A stretch of DNA of 64,000 nucleotides from an uncultured Paraglaciecola sp. GTDB lineage: Bacteria; Pseudomonadota; Gammaproteobacteria; Enterobacterales; Alteromonadaceae. The notes beneath the pieces are model-generated. The model was given only the letters and a program-made list of their open reading frames with translations, ran no database searches and was not told the origin of the DNA. Both the position numbers and the translations under genes were made by a program. Shown piece by piece: positions 10,082-18,837 of the stretch; position 1 is the stretch's first letter, and each line of letters opens with the position of its first letter. Location of the stretch: NCBI GenBank assembly GCA_947498355.1, contig CANMKA010000021.1:1-64000 (forward strand), in the 5' to 3' direction.

Positions 10082-11697
10082 ACAATAGAGAAGCGATGAG
10101 AATACCTCTGATCCGGTTTTTCGGCTTAGGACTCTCTTCTATCCTAGTCATTTTTCTGCTCATTAGCTGGCTGACTTTTTCTAAACTCCTCACCTTAGAA
10201 TCGACGTTAAAAGATATCTCAACCAACACTATTCCGGAAATCGTCCTTTCGGGGGAGTTATTTAACGAAGCATCAAAATTATTAGAGTTTACGGTTTTAC
10301 TAGCTAACGCCGATTCTGACGCAGCAAAACGACTGGCAGAGCAAGAACTGAATACCTACATCAAAGACATAAAAAACCTATCGAATAAAAAACTCAACGA
10401 CAGTTTCTTAGAACGACAACTAGAAGTGATTAACTTAGAACTCCTCGAGTTTTCTGACTTAATCTGGGAGCGCGCTACCCTAAGCGACAAGTTAGTCACT
10501 AAACGCGACAATGTGTCTAAAATATTTTCAACGATATTTAATGAGGCTAAGTCCGCGTCAATTACACAAAATAGTCAGGTAATTTGGGCAGCCGAAGTCC
10601 CAGAATTAATGATCAAAGTCAATCAGGCTGTTAATGCCAGTCGAATGCAAGACGTGAGACGATTATTTGAGGGTGTTAAGTTTCAACTGGATATGTTGTC
10701 AAAAGGCAACGGGCCTCAGTCTTTGTCGAGTCGCAATCAAGCACTCATCCGGCAAATACAATTTTTACTCTTCTCTCCCGAGGGTCTAGAATCTTTAGTG
10801 ATTTCACATCTTCAACTTACAGGCAGAGTAATTGGGCGAGAAAGCTTTATGCGCAACCTAATTGAAGACTTTTCTCGGCTACTCGAAATCAGCATGAGTA
10901 AGGCAAAATTAGACATTTTTCATCAAGTAGATGCCTCAGTCAAATCTAGCCAAAAGCAAACTGAAACCATAGGCGGAATATTGGTTATTGCGATATTATT
11001 TATGGTCGCCATTTTGTTTTTCATTCAACAGCGAGTACTCAGGCGCCTTAGGCATATCAATTCTATTGTGCAACATAAAGTGCAAGGTAAAAGCAGTTTA
11101 TTAGAAATCAAAGGTAATGATGAAATTACTGATTTAGCTGATACCTTCAACGAATTTGCCGAGACAATCGAAAAACAGAAAGCAAAATTAAAAATCATGT
11201 CTATGACAGATGATCTAACGCAAATCGCTAATCGCCGTTCACTCGACATAAGGCTCCAACACGATTTTGAATTATCCGTAAGGCAAAAGTCCTGCCTAGC
11301 AGTGTTGCTAATGGATATCGATTATTTTAAACGCTATAACGATAATTATGGGCACGGCGCAGGTGACGAATGCCTAAAAGCCGTAGCGAAAACCTTAACA
11401 GAGTCATTTCAACGAGAAAGCGACTTTATCGCTAGGTTCGGCGGCGAAGAATTTATTGCAGTACTCCCCAATACTGACCTAGGTGGAGCTGAGAAAATTG
11501 CTAAGCAAATATTTCAGCAATTGCACAAAGCAAATTTGCCCCATGGCCATAGCGCAGTGTCAGATCGTATTACCATTAGTATGGGTATATCGGTTTCTAC
11601 CCCAAGCCAAATATTGCCCCCAGAAGTGATGTTAAAAAAAGCCGACAACGCCCTTTATGCTGCTAAACATGCGGGTAAAAACACGTTTAAAAGCTAA
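10078..11697 (+). CDS. Membrane-anchored diguanylate cyclase (HAMP-GGDEF)
   Basis: It makes cyclic di-GMP from GTP. The 539 residues comprise a TM helix (about 12-33), a mostly helical periplasmic sensor region (about 34-295), a second TM helix (about 299-321), a HAMP linker (about 320-372) and a GGDEF domain. The active-site loop is GGEEF (455-459), a functional variant. An intact RxxD inhibitory site (RESD, 446-449) lies exactly five residues upstream, predicting product feedback inhibition. GTG at 10078 overlaps the stop of the upstream gene (GTGA). ATG at 10096, preceded by AGAGAAG, is an alternative start costing six residues. The gene pair implies control by a periplasmic ligand. Confidence 0.93.
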   Translation: MNNREAMRIPLIRFFGLGLSSILVIFLLISWLTFSKLLTLESTLKDISTNTIPEIVLSGELFNEASKLLEFTVLLANADSDAAKRLAEQELNTYIKDIKNLSNKKLNDSFLERQLEVINLELLEFSDLIWERATLSDKLVTKRDNVSKIFSTIFNEAKSASITQNSQVIWAAEVPELMIKVNQAVNASRMQDVRRLFEGVKFQLDMLSKGNGPQSLSSRNQALIRQIQFLLFSPEGLESLVISHLQLTGRVIGRESFMRNLIEDFSRLLEISMSKAKLDIFHQVDASVKSSQKQTETIGGILVIAILFMVAILFFIQQRVLRRLRHINSIVQHKVQGKSSLLEIKGNDEITDLADTFNEFAETIEKQKAKLKIMSMTDDLTQIANRRSLDIRLQHDFELSVRQKSCLAVLLMDIDYFKRYNDNYGHGAGDECLKAVAKTLTESFQRESDFIARFGGEEFIAVLPNTDLGGAEKIAKQIFQQLHKANLPHGHSAVSDRITISMGISVSTPSQILPPEVMLKKADNALYAAKHAGKNTFKS

Positions 11698-11741
11698 TTT
11701 TTTGTTTGGCCTAGCACCTGAATGATTCCTAATTCTAGACG

Positions 11742-12254
11742 CTATCCTTTAAACGATTCAAACTCACTATCAAACCATCGCTTCAACATGTCTTTTTCAT
11801 ACTTCAAAGTATCGGTATCAAAATAGCCATGCTGCCTATCTAAAAATCCTAAGGCCTTTAGGTCGACGTGCCCATCTTTTATTGACTGCTTTTTGTCATC
11901 ACTAAGCTGGTAGGAAAAAACCATTCTTGGAATATCGACACGTTTTATCAGGCGAATGTCCGAACCGCCGCGCAGACCAGCAAAACTAGCAGGTACGACT
12001 CTTCCAGCCAAATCTAAATTGGTTACATTCAATTTAAGAGACAACCCTTCAGGTAGCGACTCCCCTAAAGTGTTAACGTGGGTAGTCAAACGCTTAAAGA
12101 CTTGATCACGAAACTTTTGTCTAGACTGATGAGTTGGTTTAACATCTGAATATGTTTCAGGTTGATGCCAATTAATTTCAACCCGCTCAGACGCCTGATT
12201 AAGAGTAGAAACAACTCCTGCCAAGACTCCTATGGTTAACATTTTTAAGCCCAT
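11742..12254 (-). CDS. DUF3016 domain-containing exported protein
   Basis: This 170-residue protein has a signal peptide ending near residue 20 (TLNQASE). It has the DUF3016 pattern: VEINWHQPETYSDVK early, then LPEGLSLKLNVTNLDLAGRV, and an R-I-P-R-M-V-F-S-Y-Q-L stretch. The family is restricted largely to gammaproteobacteria and has no known function. The longer frame begins with TTG at 12266. GGAG (12261-12264) sits 6 nt before the ATG at 12254, which is therefore the likely start. It stands alone, converging with the diguanylate cyclase gene. Confidence 0.85.
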   Translation of the reverse strand: MGLKMLTIGVLAGVVSTLNQASERVEINWHQPETYSDVKPTHQSRQKFRDQVFKRLTTHVNTLGESLPEGLSLKLNVTNLDLAGRVVPASFAGLRGGSDIRLIKRVDIPRMVFSYQLSDDKKQSIKDGHVDLKALGFLDRQHGYFDTDTLKYEKDMLKRWFDSEFESFKG

Positions 12255-12660
12255 AACATTCTCCAAAGTATGTTCAAAATACGTTCAAAATATCAATATT
12301 GACTGACTCTGGAGTACTAAGTTCAATGTTTAACTAAACAACCTTAGATACTTCCCCCACCAGCATCTTGCACAAAAGGGAATCTTAACAGCATAACTAG
12401 AGGCAACCTTGGGCGACTACAATGAATAATTTTAATGTGGAAACGCGTAGATTGTTGGATTGTTGGATTGTTGACTAGCATACCCACCTTACCAGCCGAG
12501 CGTATTAAACTCATGGTATGCAAATTTATAATTAAGGATTAATGCACTATGGAGTTTAGCTGGTATACTGGGTCTGTCGCTTAGGCGGAGCTTTTAATGC
12601 CAATTTAGCCTCTCAAGCGGGCATTCCAACCACACGAAAAATGTGTCGCAAGGACAAATA
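12255..12660. promoter_or_regulatory. Divergent intergenic region upstream of DUF3016 gene and ccoG
   Basis: No gene is seen in these 406 bp. Visible structure includes two near-identical GTTCAAAATA copies at about 12270-12291 and a perfect 10-bp palindrome TCAATATTGA (12293-12302). There are three perfect 8-bp units GATTGTTG (12450-12473), and an extended -10-like TGGTATACT near 12570. No convincing FNR site was found, although ccoG genes are often FNR-controlled. Confidence 0.4.
12450..12473. repeat. Perfect 8-bp tandem repeat, three copies
   Basis: GATTGTTG is repeated three times without error at 12450-12457, 12458-12465 and 12466-12473, about 190 bp upstream of ccoG. Such a tract can change copy number by slippage. 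Confidence 0.85.
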
Positions 12661-14100
12661 ATGAGTGAGCGCATTCCAGTAAAAAACATCTCACCGGTCA
12701 AAGTACACAGACCAGACAAAAGCAAACATGACAATACCTATAACCCAAGAAGCCGAATTTATGTCCGAGCTGTCAAAGGCGCATTAGAAAACTTAAGACG
12801 TTTTCTTGGTCTTTGGTTTTTAGGCTTATTTGCAATCTTACCTTGGCTCTCTTTTGAGGGGCACCAAGCCATACTACTGGATATTCAGGCCCAAAGATTT
12901 AACATTTTCGGCTTAACGCTATGGCCACAAGACTTAACCTTGCTCGCTTGGATACTCATGGTTGCTGCCTTTGGGTTATTCTTTGTCACGGCCTTTGCTG
13001 GAAGGGTTTGGTGCGGATTTATGTGCCCTCAGACTACTTGGACCTTTATATATATATGGTGCGAAGAAAAAATCGAAGGCAGTCGTAACAAACGTATCAA
13101 GCTCGATCAAAGGAAAATGGATTTTGATAAGTTTTGGCGAAAGACCCTAAAGCACTTCGTTTGGATTAGCATTGCATTACTCACTGCTATGACATTTGTT
13201 GGCTATTTCACGCCAATAGATCAGCTCTTCGTCGAGTTTTTTTCGTTAAATTGGAGCTTTTGGTCAGCCTTTAGCATCATATTTTTTACAGTTTGCACTT
13301 ATGGAAACGCTGGATGGATGCGGGAAATTATGTGTACTCATATTTGCCCGTACGCGCGTTTTCAGTCAGCAATGTTCGATAAAGATACTTTCACTGTGGC
13401 GTACGATGCAAAACGTGGCGAACAAAGAGGCCCTCGCACCAGAAAGTCATCAAGAGAAGAGAACCAAGCCAAAGGGCTAGGCGACTGTGTTGATTGCAAT
13501 TTGTGCGTGCAAGTCTGCCCAACAGGTATCGATATTCGAAACGGCCTGCAATATGAATGCATAAACTGCGGGGCTTGCGTTGACGCATGCAACGGTGTGA
13601 TGGACAAGATGAACTACCCCAAAGGGTTAATCAGTTTCACATCCGAAGAGCAACTAGCTGGAGGCACCAGCAAAATATTTAGACCAAAGCTCATAGGGTA
13701 TGCCGTGGTACTCTTGGTGATGAGTGGATTGTTAGTTTTCGAAATTGCATCGCGAAAACCATTAGAAATGGACATTATTCGAGACCGAAATTCCCTGTAT
13801 CGAGAGACAGCTAATGGCTTGATTTCTAATGTGTATACGTTGAAAATTTTGAATAAATCTCAACAAACAGAAACCTACACTATCTCTGTCGATGGCTTAG
13901 ATGGGCACAAGTTTAACGGTAACTCAAAAGTAAAAGTAAAAGGTGGAGAAGTACTCAACCTGCCCATTAGCATTGAAATTAACCCATACAAACTGGAAAA
14001 AACCGTGACCGAATTCACTTTTGTTTTAACACTCGATAATCAACAAGAGCCTACGTTAATCATCAAGCAAGACAGCAAATTTTTGTACCCTGACTTATGA
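12661..14100 (+). CDS. ccoG: Cytochrome c oxidase accessory protein CcoG (FixG-like)
   Basis: CcoG is a membrane iron-sulfur protein required for cbb3-type oxidase assembly, associated with copper reduction during its biogenesis. The 479 residues include several membrane helices (about 40-60, 85-115, 165-190, 205-225, 345-365). There is a conserved R-V-W-C-G-F-M-C-P motif near 116 and two ferredoxin-type 4Fe-4S clusters (CVDCNLCVQVCPTG near 276, CINCGACVDACN near 300). An Ig-like periplasmic tail ends the protein. The frame opens with GTG at 12643, but AAGGA precedes ATG 12661 at good spacing. The ccoNOPQ genes are not in the window. The stop overlaps srkA (ATGA). Confidence 0.94.
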   Translation: MSERIPVKNISPVKVHRPDKSKHDNTYNPRSRIYVRAVKGALENLRRFLGLWFLGLFAILPWLSFEGHQAILLDIQAQRFNIFGLTLWPQDLTLLAWILMVAAFGLFFVTAFAGRVWCGFMCPQTTWTFIYIWCEEKIEGSRNKRIKLDQRKMDFDKFWRKTLKHFVWISIALLTAMTFVGYFTPIDQLFVEFFSLNWSFWSAFSIIFFTVCTYGNAGWMREIMCTHICPYARFQSAMFDKDTFTVAYDAKRGEQRGPRTRKSSREENQAKGLGDCVDCNLCVQVCPTGIDIRNGLQYECINCGACVDACNGVMDKMNYPKGLISFTSEEQLAGGTSKIFRPKLIGYAVVLLVMSGLLVFEIASRKPLEMDIIRDRNSLYRETANGLISNVYTLKILNKSQQTETYTISVDGLDGHKFNGNSKVKVKGGEVLNLPISIEINPYKLEKTVTEFTFVLTLDNQQEPTLIIKQDSKFLYPDL

Positions 14101-15071
14101 GTAACTTTGACTTTTCAGGATTAACCCCAAACCTAATATTAGACGCCATTGAGTCACTAGGTATACGCGTCGACTCAGGGCTACTCGCACTAAATAGCTA
14201 CGAAAACCGAGTGTACCAGTTTTTAGATGAAGATAAAAAACGCTATGTTGCCAAATTTTATCGTCCTATGCGCTGGTCAAAAAAGCAAATTCAAGAAGAG
14301 CATGACTTTGCTATTGAATTAGCCGAGCATGAAATTCCGGTCGTCCCCCCTTTGTCATTCAGCGGCGCAACACTACATACTCATGAAGACTTTCTGTTTA
14401 CGGTTTTTGATTCAGTAGGAGGTCGTCAATTTGAGGCCGATGATTTAGACCAACTGGAGTGGATGGGACGATTTATTGGACGAATGCACAGTGTGGCTAA
14501 AAGCCAAACCTTTCAACACCGATTAGCGTTAGATACGGCCACTCATATTATCGAGCCCATAGCCACGCTGCAAAACAGTCAGCTCATTCCTACTAATTTA
14601 CATCAAGCGTTTTTTACTATTTTGGAGCAAGTCGCAAAACAGGCGGAACAACAGTTTACTCAGCACGATACGATCCGTTTACACGGAGATTGCCATGCCG
14701 GAAACATACTTTGGCGAGACGGCCCCACCTTTGTCGATTTAGACGACTGTCGCTCTGGTCCGGCTATTCAAGACTTATGGATGATGCTATCTGGAGATAG
14801 ACAACAGCAATTAGTACAACTCGACACTCTTTTAGAAGCGTATGAGGAGTTTTGTAGTTTTGATATGAGCCAGCTAACGTTAATTGAACCTCTTCGTGCT
14901 ATGCGAATGATTCATTATATGGCATGGCTTTCAACTCGCTGGCAAGACCCAGCTTTTCCTAAGGCTTTTCCGTGGTTTGCTGATCAAAAGTACTGGGAAC
15001 AGCAAATTTTGTCCCTAAAAGAACAATTATCAGCGCTCAATGAGCCAGCTTTAACCTTGAATTTCCCGTAA
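14097..15071 (+). CDS. srkA: Stress response kinase A (SrkA/RdoA)
   Basis: This Ser/Thr kinase of the aminoglycoside-phosphotransferase fold protects E. coli cells during envelope and oxidative stress. The 324 residues match E. coli SrkA strongly: IRVDSGLLALNSYENRVYQF near 22, GGRQFEADD near 109, the catalytic loop HGDCHAGN starting about 196 and the metal-binding FVDLDD near 211. Its start overlaps the ccoG stop by 4 bp. In E. coli srkA (yihE/rdoA) is directly followed by dsbA. Here dsbA lies 3.8 kb further on, beyond two porin/binding-protein pairs. Confidence 0.95.
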   Translation: MSNFDFSGLTPNLILDAIESLGIRVDSGLLALNSYENRVYQFLDEDKKRYVAKFYRPMRWSKKQIQEEHDFAIELAEHEIPVVPPLSFSGATLHTHEDFLFTVFDSVGGRQFEADDLDQLEWMGRFIGRMHSVAKSQTFQHRLALDTATHIIEPIATLQNSQLIPTNLHQAFFTILEQVAKQAEQQFTQHDTIRLHGDCHAGNILWRDGPTFVDLDDCRSGPAIQDLWMMLSGDRQQQLVQLDTLLEAYEEFCSFDMSQLTLIEPLRAMRMIHYMAWLSTRWQDPAFPKAFPWFADQKYWEQQILSLKEQLSALNEPALTLNFP

Positions 15072-15302
15072 GTAACGATAAGCCAACATCTTCATTCTAA
15101 GCCTAAATATTCATCACTTTGCTTTAATTATCGCCTAAGCAACTGATTTAAAGCAGCAAATTATAACTTTTTTTTGCTATTTTTATTTTATGTTGCCATG
15201 CTGATGGGGTGACGTAACACCCGATGGGTCATTCAAGCTCTATCGCTATGTACACCCTATACGTCACGCATAATCACAAATAAATCACACGAAGGAATAG
15301 CT

Positions 15303-15731
15303 ATGCCTACCAACATACTATCTAAAGCCCTGCTTGTAGCGACTTTGGGTTGTATTAGCACTGTTTCGGCCTTTGCCGAAGTTGTGGTGATAACGCATCC
15401 TAGCAATAGCGCTGCCGTAGATAAAACCTCAATCAAACGTATCTTTCTAGGAAAATCCGGGAATTTCGCAGATGGTTCGAATGCCACGCCAATCAATCAG
15501 GCAACGTCTAGCAGCACACGTCAGTCTTTTGATTCTGAAATCTTAGGCAGAAGTTCAAGTCAAATATCTGCTTACTGGTCTAAGCTTATATTTACCGGAA
15601 AAGGCACGCCCCCTAAAGAAGTTGCAGATGACAGTGCTGTAATCGCGCTGGTTGCAGCTGATCCGAGCGCTGTAGGATACGTCGACAGTGCGTCGGTGAA
15701 TGATTCAGTCAAGTCTACTTCAGTCAAATAA
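15303..15731 (+). CDS. Small phosphate-ABC-type substrate-binding protein, copy 1
   Basis: This 142-residue exported protein has a signal peptide to about residue 25 (VSAFAE). It belongs to the short PBP-like family usually annotated as phosphate transporter substrate-binding protein. It is roughly half the length of PstS and has only the segment typified by IKRIFLGK, SFDSEILGRSSSQ, YWSKLIFTGKG-x-PPKEV and a C-terminal GYVD. No ABC permease or ATPase is nearby. The next gene is a porin, and the pair is duplicated downstream. Phosphate binding is assumed from the family name only. It may be an accessory periplasmic protein for the porin. Confidence 0.8.
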   Translation: MPTNILSKALLVATLGCISTVSAFAEVVVITHPSNSAAVDKTSIKRIFLGKSGNFADGSNATPINQATSSSTRQSFDSEILGRSSSQISAYWSKLIFTGKGTPPKEVADDSAVIALVAADPSAVGYVDSASVNDSVKSTSVK

Positions 15732-15747
15732 GCAGAGGATTGCTATT

Positions 15748-16890
15748 ATGAAAACAAAATTATCTATCGCTATATTAAGTGCACTGGCTTGTACTACAGC
15801 CAGCGCAGCAGTTAAAGTCAATGGTTTTGCCAATATTGTTGGAGGGCTAACCTCCTCAGATGAGCAAGTGTATGGTTACGATGATCGCGTTAGCTTTTCT
15901 GAAGGCAGTTTATTTGCGATTCAGGTTATCGGCGATATTAACGACAAAATGACTGCGACCGGACAAATCGTTGCTAGAGGAGCCAATGACTATGATCCTG
16001 ATTTTGAATGGGCCTATTTAACGTATCGTCCAAATGACAAGCTCTCTATCTCAGCAGGCCGTTTAAGACTTCCCTTATTTAACTATTCATCGTCATCAGA
16101 TATTGGCTACTCTTATCATTGGATTGAAGCCCCCCAAGCAGTATATGCCGTACCTTTTAACAATTTGGATGGTTTAAGTCTTAACTATGCCAGCTTTGCA
16201 GGCGATTGGGAGTATAACCTAAGTGCCTCTGTTGGTACTTATGAAGGAGAGACTGACTCTACTCCTACCACAGGCGAAAATGTATTCTTACTATCAGCTG
16301 AAGCGATTTACGACATTTTTAAAATTCGTTTAGTCACAGGGGCAAGTAAAACGTCTTTTCCTTTCGATCAATCGGGCAACCCAGGCTTTGTTGCGGCAGG
16401 GCAAGCGTTAGATGCTCTTGCAGCCGCTGGTTTTGCCAACTTAGCTGATGGTTTACGACTAGAAGACGATACCGGCACCTTTACCGGACTGAGCTTACAA
16501 CTAGACAACTTTAACTGGTTTGTCAGTGGCGAATACACAGAAGTCGACGTTGAAGATGCCTTTTCATCAACCGACATTGCCTACTATGTAACGGCTGGGA
16601 TCAGAACCGGAAAATGGACTCCCTCTATTACCTACGAACGAGCCGAAGGTGAAATCACCACTCGATTTGACGCACAAATACAAGCTTTAGCTGATCTTTC
16701 TCCTCAACTAGCTGGATTTGCAAGTGGTTTAGTCAATAGCGTTGGGGAAGATGTAGATGTATGGTCTGCGACCTTAAGATACGACTACGATACTAATATT
16801 GCACTAAAAGTAGACCTAACTCGTCATTCGGATGACATTTTAGGCAACGACGTCACGCTACTACGCTTTGGTGCCAACTACGTATTTTAA
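15748..16890 (+). CDS. Outer-membrane porin-like protein, copy 1
   Basis: This 380-residue beta-barrel protein has a signal peptide (about 1-20, ending TASA). Repeated amphipathic strands follow, and it ends in aromatic residues (LLRFGANYVF) as expected for BamA recognition. A porin-like strand DKLSISAGRLRLPLFNY is seen near 93. The frame continues upstream to 15700 inside the preceding gene, but GAGG before ATG 15748 fixes the start. It lies 16 bp after copy 1 of the binding protein and is about 75% identical by eye to the second porin in its first 170 residues. The substrate is unknown. Confidence 0.8.
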   Translation: MKTKLSIAILSALACTTASAAVKVNGFANIVGGLTSSDEQVYGYDDRVSFSEGSLFAIQVIGDINDKMTATGQIVARGANDYDPDFEWAYLTYRPNDKLSISAGRLRLPLFNYSSSSDIGYSYHWIEAPQAVYAVPFNNLDGLSLNYASFAGDWEYNLSASVGTYEGETDSTPTTGENVFLLSAEAIYDIFKIRLVTGASKTSFPFDQSGNPGFVAAGQALDALAAAGFANLADGLRLEDDTGTFTGLSLQLDNFNWFVSGEYTEVDVEDAFSSTDIAYYVTAGIRTGKWTPSITYERAEGEITTRFDAQIQALADLSPQLAGFASGLVNSVGEDVDVWSATLRYDYDTNIALKVDLTRHSDDILGNDVTLLRFGANYVF

Positions 16891-16929
16891 GTGACACCTC
16901 AGTCTTATTAACATTCAAAACGTGAACAT

Positions 16930-16956
16930 GTGAGCGCAGGCTTCTGCTGCGCTCAC
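16930..16956 (+). other. Intercistronic hairpin between the two duplicated pairs
   Basis: A perfect 10-bp GC-rich stem (GTGAGCGCAG at 16930-16939, CTGCGCTCAC at 16947-16956, 7-nt loop) has no U-run after it. It is more likely an mRNA processing or stability element than a full terminator. Confidence 0.55.
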
Positions 16957-16983
16957 CGATTAACGCCAGGAAAAGGAACAGAC

Positions 16984-17412
16984 ATGAAAATTAACTCTCT
17001 ATTGAAAATCGGTATCGCTTCAGCTTTAGCCCTAAGTGCCACATTTTTAGCCAGTGCTGAAGTAGTAGTAATCGTTCATCCAAGTAATGCTGCAGCACTT
17101 GACGGAACCACAATAAAAAGAATTTACTTAGGTAAATCAACTACCTACTCAACTGGAAATGAAGCAATCGTCATCAACCAAGTACCAGATAGTACGTCTA
17201 GGCAAGCCTTTGATTCAGAGGTGTTGGGCAGAAGTACTAGCCAAATATCTGCTTACTGGTCTAAACAGGTTTTCACTGGTAAGGGTATCCCTCCTAAAGA
17301 AGTACAAGATGATAGCGCCGTTATTTCGCTCATATCTAATAACAAAGATGCGATCGGTTATGTAGACAAAACCGCTGTTACCGGCGCAGTAAAAGTCGTA
17401 CCGGTAAATTAG
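16984..17412 (+). CDS. Small phosphate-ABC-type substrate-binding protein, copy 2
   Basis: This is a paralogue of the protein at 15303, the same 142-residue length. It has a signal peptide to about residue 24 (FLASAE) and the same motifs: IKRIYLGK, AFDSEVLGRSTSQ, YWSKQVFTGKG and GYVD. The frame opens further upstream, but AGGAAAAGGA before ATG 16984 and alignment with copy 1 set the start. It is followed 10 bp later by its own porin copy. No transporter membrane genes are nearby. Confidence 0.8.
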   Translation: MKINSLLKIGIASALALSATFLASAEVVVIVHPSNAAALDGTTIKRIYLGKSTTYSTGNEAIVINQVPDSTSRQAFDSEVLGRSTSQISAYWSKQVFTGKGIPPKEVQDDSAVISLISNNKDAIGYVDKTAVTGAVKVVPVN

Positions 17413-17422
17413 GGGACACAAG

Positions 17423-18685
17423 ATGAAAAATAGAATCATGCTCTGCACTGCCTGTGCACTCACAAGTTTAACCGCCCAAGCCGATGTAAGAGTAAATGGA
17501 TTTGCCAATATAATTGGTGGAATAACATCCTCTGACGACCAAGTATTTAACTACGATGATAGAATCAGCTTCTCTGAAGAAAGCCTATTTGCCATTCAAG
17601 TTGTTGGCGACGTCAATGACAAGATTACCGCAACGGGACAAATAGTCGCGAGAGGGGCCAACGACTACAATCCAGACTTTGAATGGGCATATCTTACCTA
17701 TCAACTTAATGAGAAATTGAGTATCTCGGCTGGAAGACTGCGTTTACCACTCTTTAACTACTCATCGTCATTAGATGTAGGCTACTCCCATCACTGGGTG
17801 TCACCACCAAGAGCAGTTTATGATGTGCCTTTCAATAACTTAGAGGGGCTTACCATTGACTATGCAAGTTTTGCTGGTGACTGGGAATACAATTTAAGTG
17901 CTTCATTTGGTACGTATGAAGGTGAAGTAGGAGAAACCCCATCATTAGGTAATAATGTTCAGTTGTACTCTGCGGAAGCCATATACGACTGGTTCAAACT
18001 TAGACTTGTAATAGGGCAAAGTAAAACCTCTTTCCCATTACTTGAGTCGAACAATGAAGGTTTTTTGGGCGCAGGTTTAGCATTAAATGCCCTTGCAGCC
18101 ACTGGCTTCTCTGAATTAGAAAGCCAGTTACAAATTGCAGATGATACTGGCACATTCGCTGGGTTAAGTATTCAAGTAGACAAATACGATTGGTTTATTA
18201 GTGGCGAATATACTGATGTAAGAGTCGAACAATCTTTTACGTCTGAAGACTCTGCATACTATCTAACTGCTGGCCTAAGGTTTGGGAAATGGACGCCATC
18301 TATTACTTACGAAAAAGCGAAAGGTGACATCAATACTCGATTTAACGGGCAAATTGCGGCCCTTACCGATGTTGAATTGACTGCAGCTCAGATACAAAAT
18401 TTCGTAAATACCCCATTTGGCGCTGGCGTTAACGCCCTAAGTCCCGTCTCTTTGACTCAACTACCTGTTGAAATAGCAGGTCCGGCGGTGACAGAGGGTC
18501 TGGCTGAATTCGCCAGAGGGCTGATATTATCGGGAGCAGACGAGTCAGAAGTTTGGTCTGCTACCATTCGCTATGACTACGATACTAATATTGCGTTAAA
18601 AGCCGATATAAGCCGCTTTTCAAACAACTTAAACAATGAAGAAGATGGAACTTTGCTTAGAGTTGGGGCTAATTACGTATTTTAG
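17423..18685 (+). CDS. Outer-membrane porin-like protein, copy 2
   Basis: This 420-residue porin paralogue of 15748-16890 has a signal peptide (about 1-20, LTAQA) and barrel strands in the same order, ending LLRVGANYVF. It is about 40 residues longer. The extra length lies mainly in one segment at about residues 310-355 (after FNGQIAALTD) where copy 1 has a short loop, so an extracellular loop has probably expanded. The start ATG has GGGG at good spacing. A strong terminator follows and closes the duplicated block. Confidence 0.8.
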   Translation: MKNRIMLCTACALTSLTAQADVRVNGFANIIGGITSSDDQVFNYDDRISFSEESLFAIQVVGDVNDKITATGQIVARGANDYNPDFEWAYLTYQLNEKLSISAGRLRLPLFNYSSSLDVGYSHHWVSPPRAVYDVPFNNLEGLTIDYASFAGDWEYNLSASFGTYEGEVGETPSLGNNVQLYSAEAIYDWFKLRLVIGQSKTSFPLLESNNEGFLGAGLALNALAATGFSELESQLQIADDTGTFAGLSIQVDKYDWFISGEYTDVRVEQSFTSEDSAYYLTAGLRFGKWTPSITYEKAKGDINTRFNGQIAALTDVELTAAQIQNFVNTPFGAGVNALSPVSLTQLPVEIAGPAVTEGLAEFARGLILSGADESEVWSATIRYDYDTNIALKADISRFSNNLNNEEDGTLLRVGANYVF

Positions 18686-18700
18686 CTTAGGTCGGACTTT

Positions 18701-18732
18701 GCAACCGTGAGCTAAGCTCGCGGTTGCTTTTG
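18701..18732 (+). terminator. Rho-independent terminator after porin copy 2
   Basis: GCAACCGTGAGC and GCTCGCGGTTGC (one U-G pair) form a 12-bp stem with a TAA loop, followed by TTTTGTTT. It separates the porin block from dsbA. Confidence 0.9.
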
Positions 18733-18837
18733 TTTAGTAACGTAACCTCCAAAATTTACCTTTCCAAAAGCGTTTTCTGATTTAAATCCCTTGTGTTAAC
18801 CTTAAAATAATTAATTTACGCATAGAGATATCTATTT

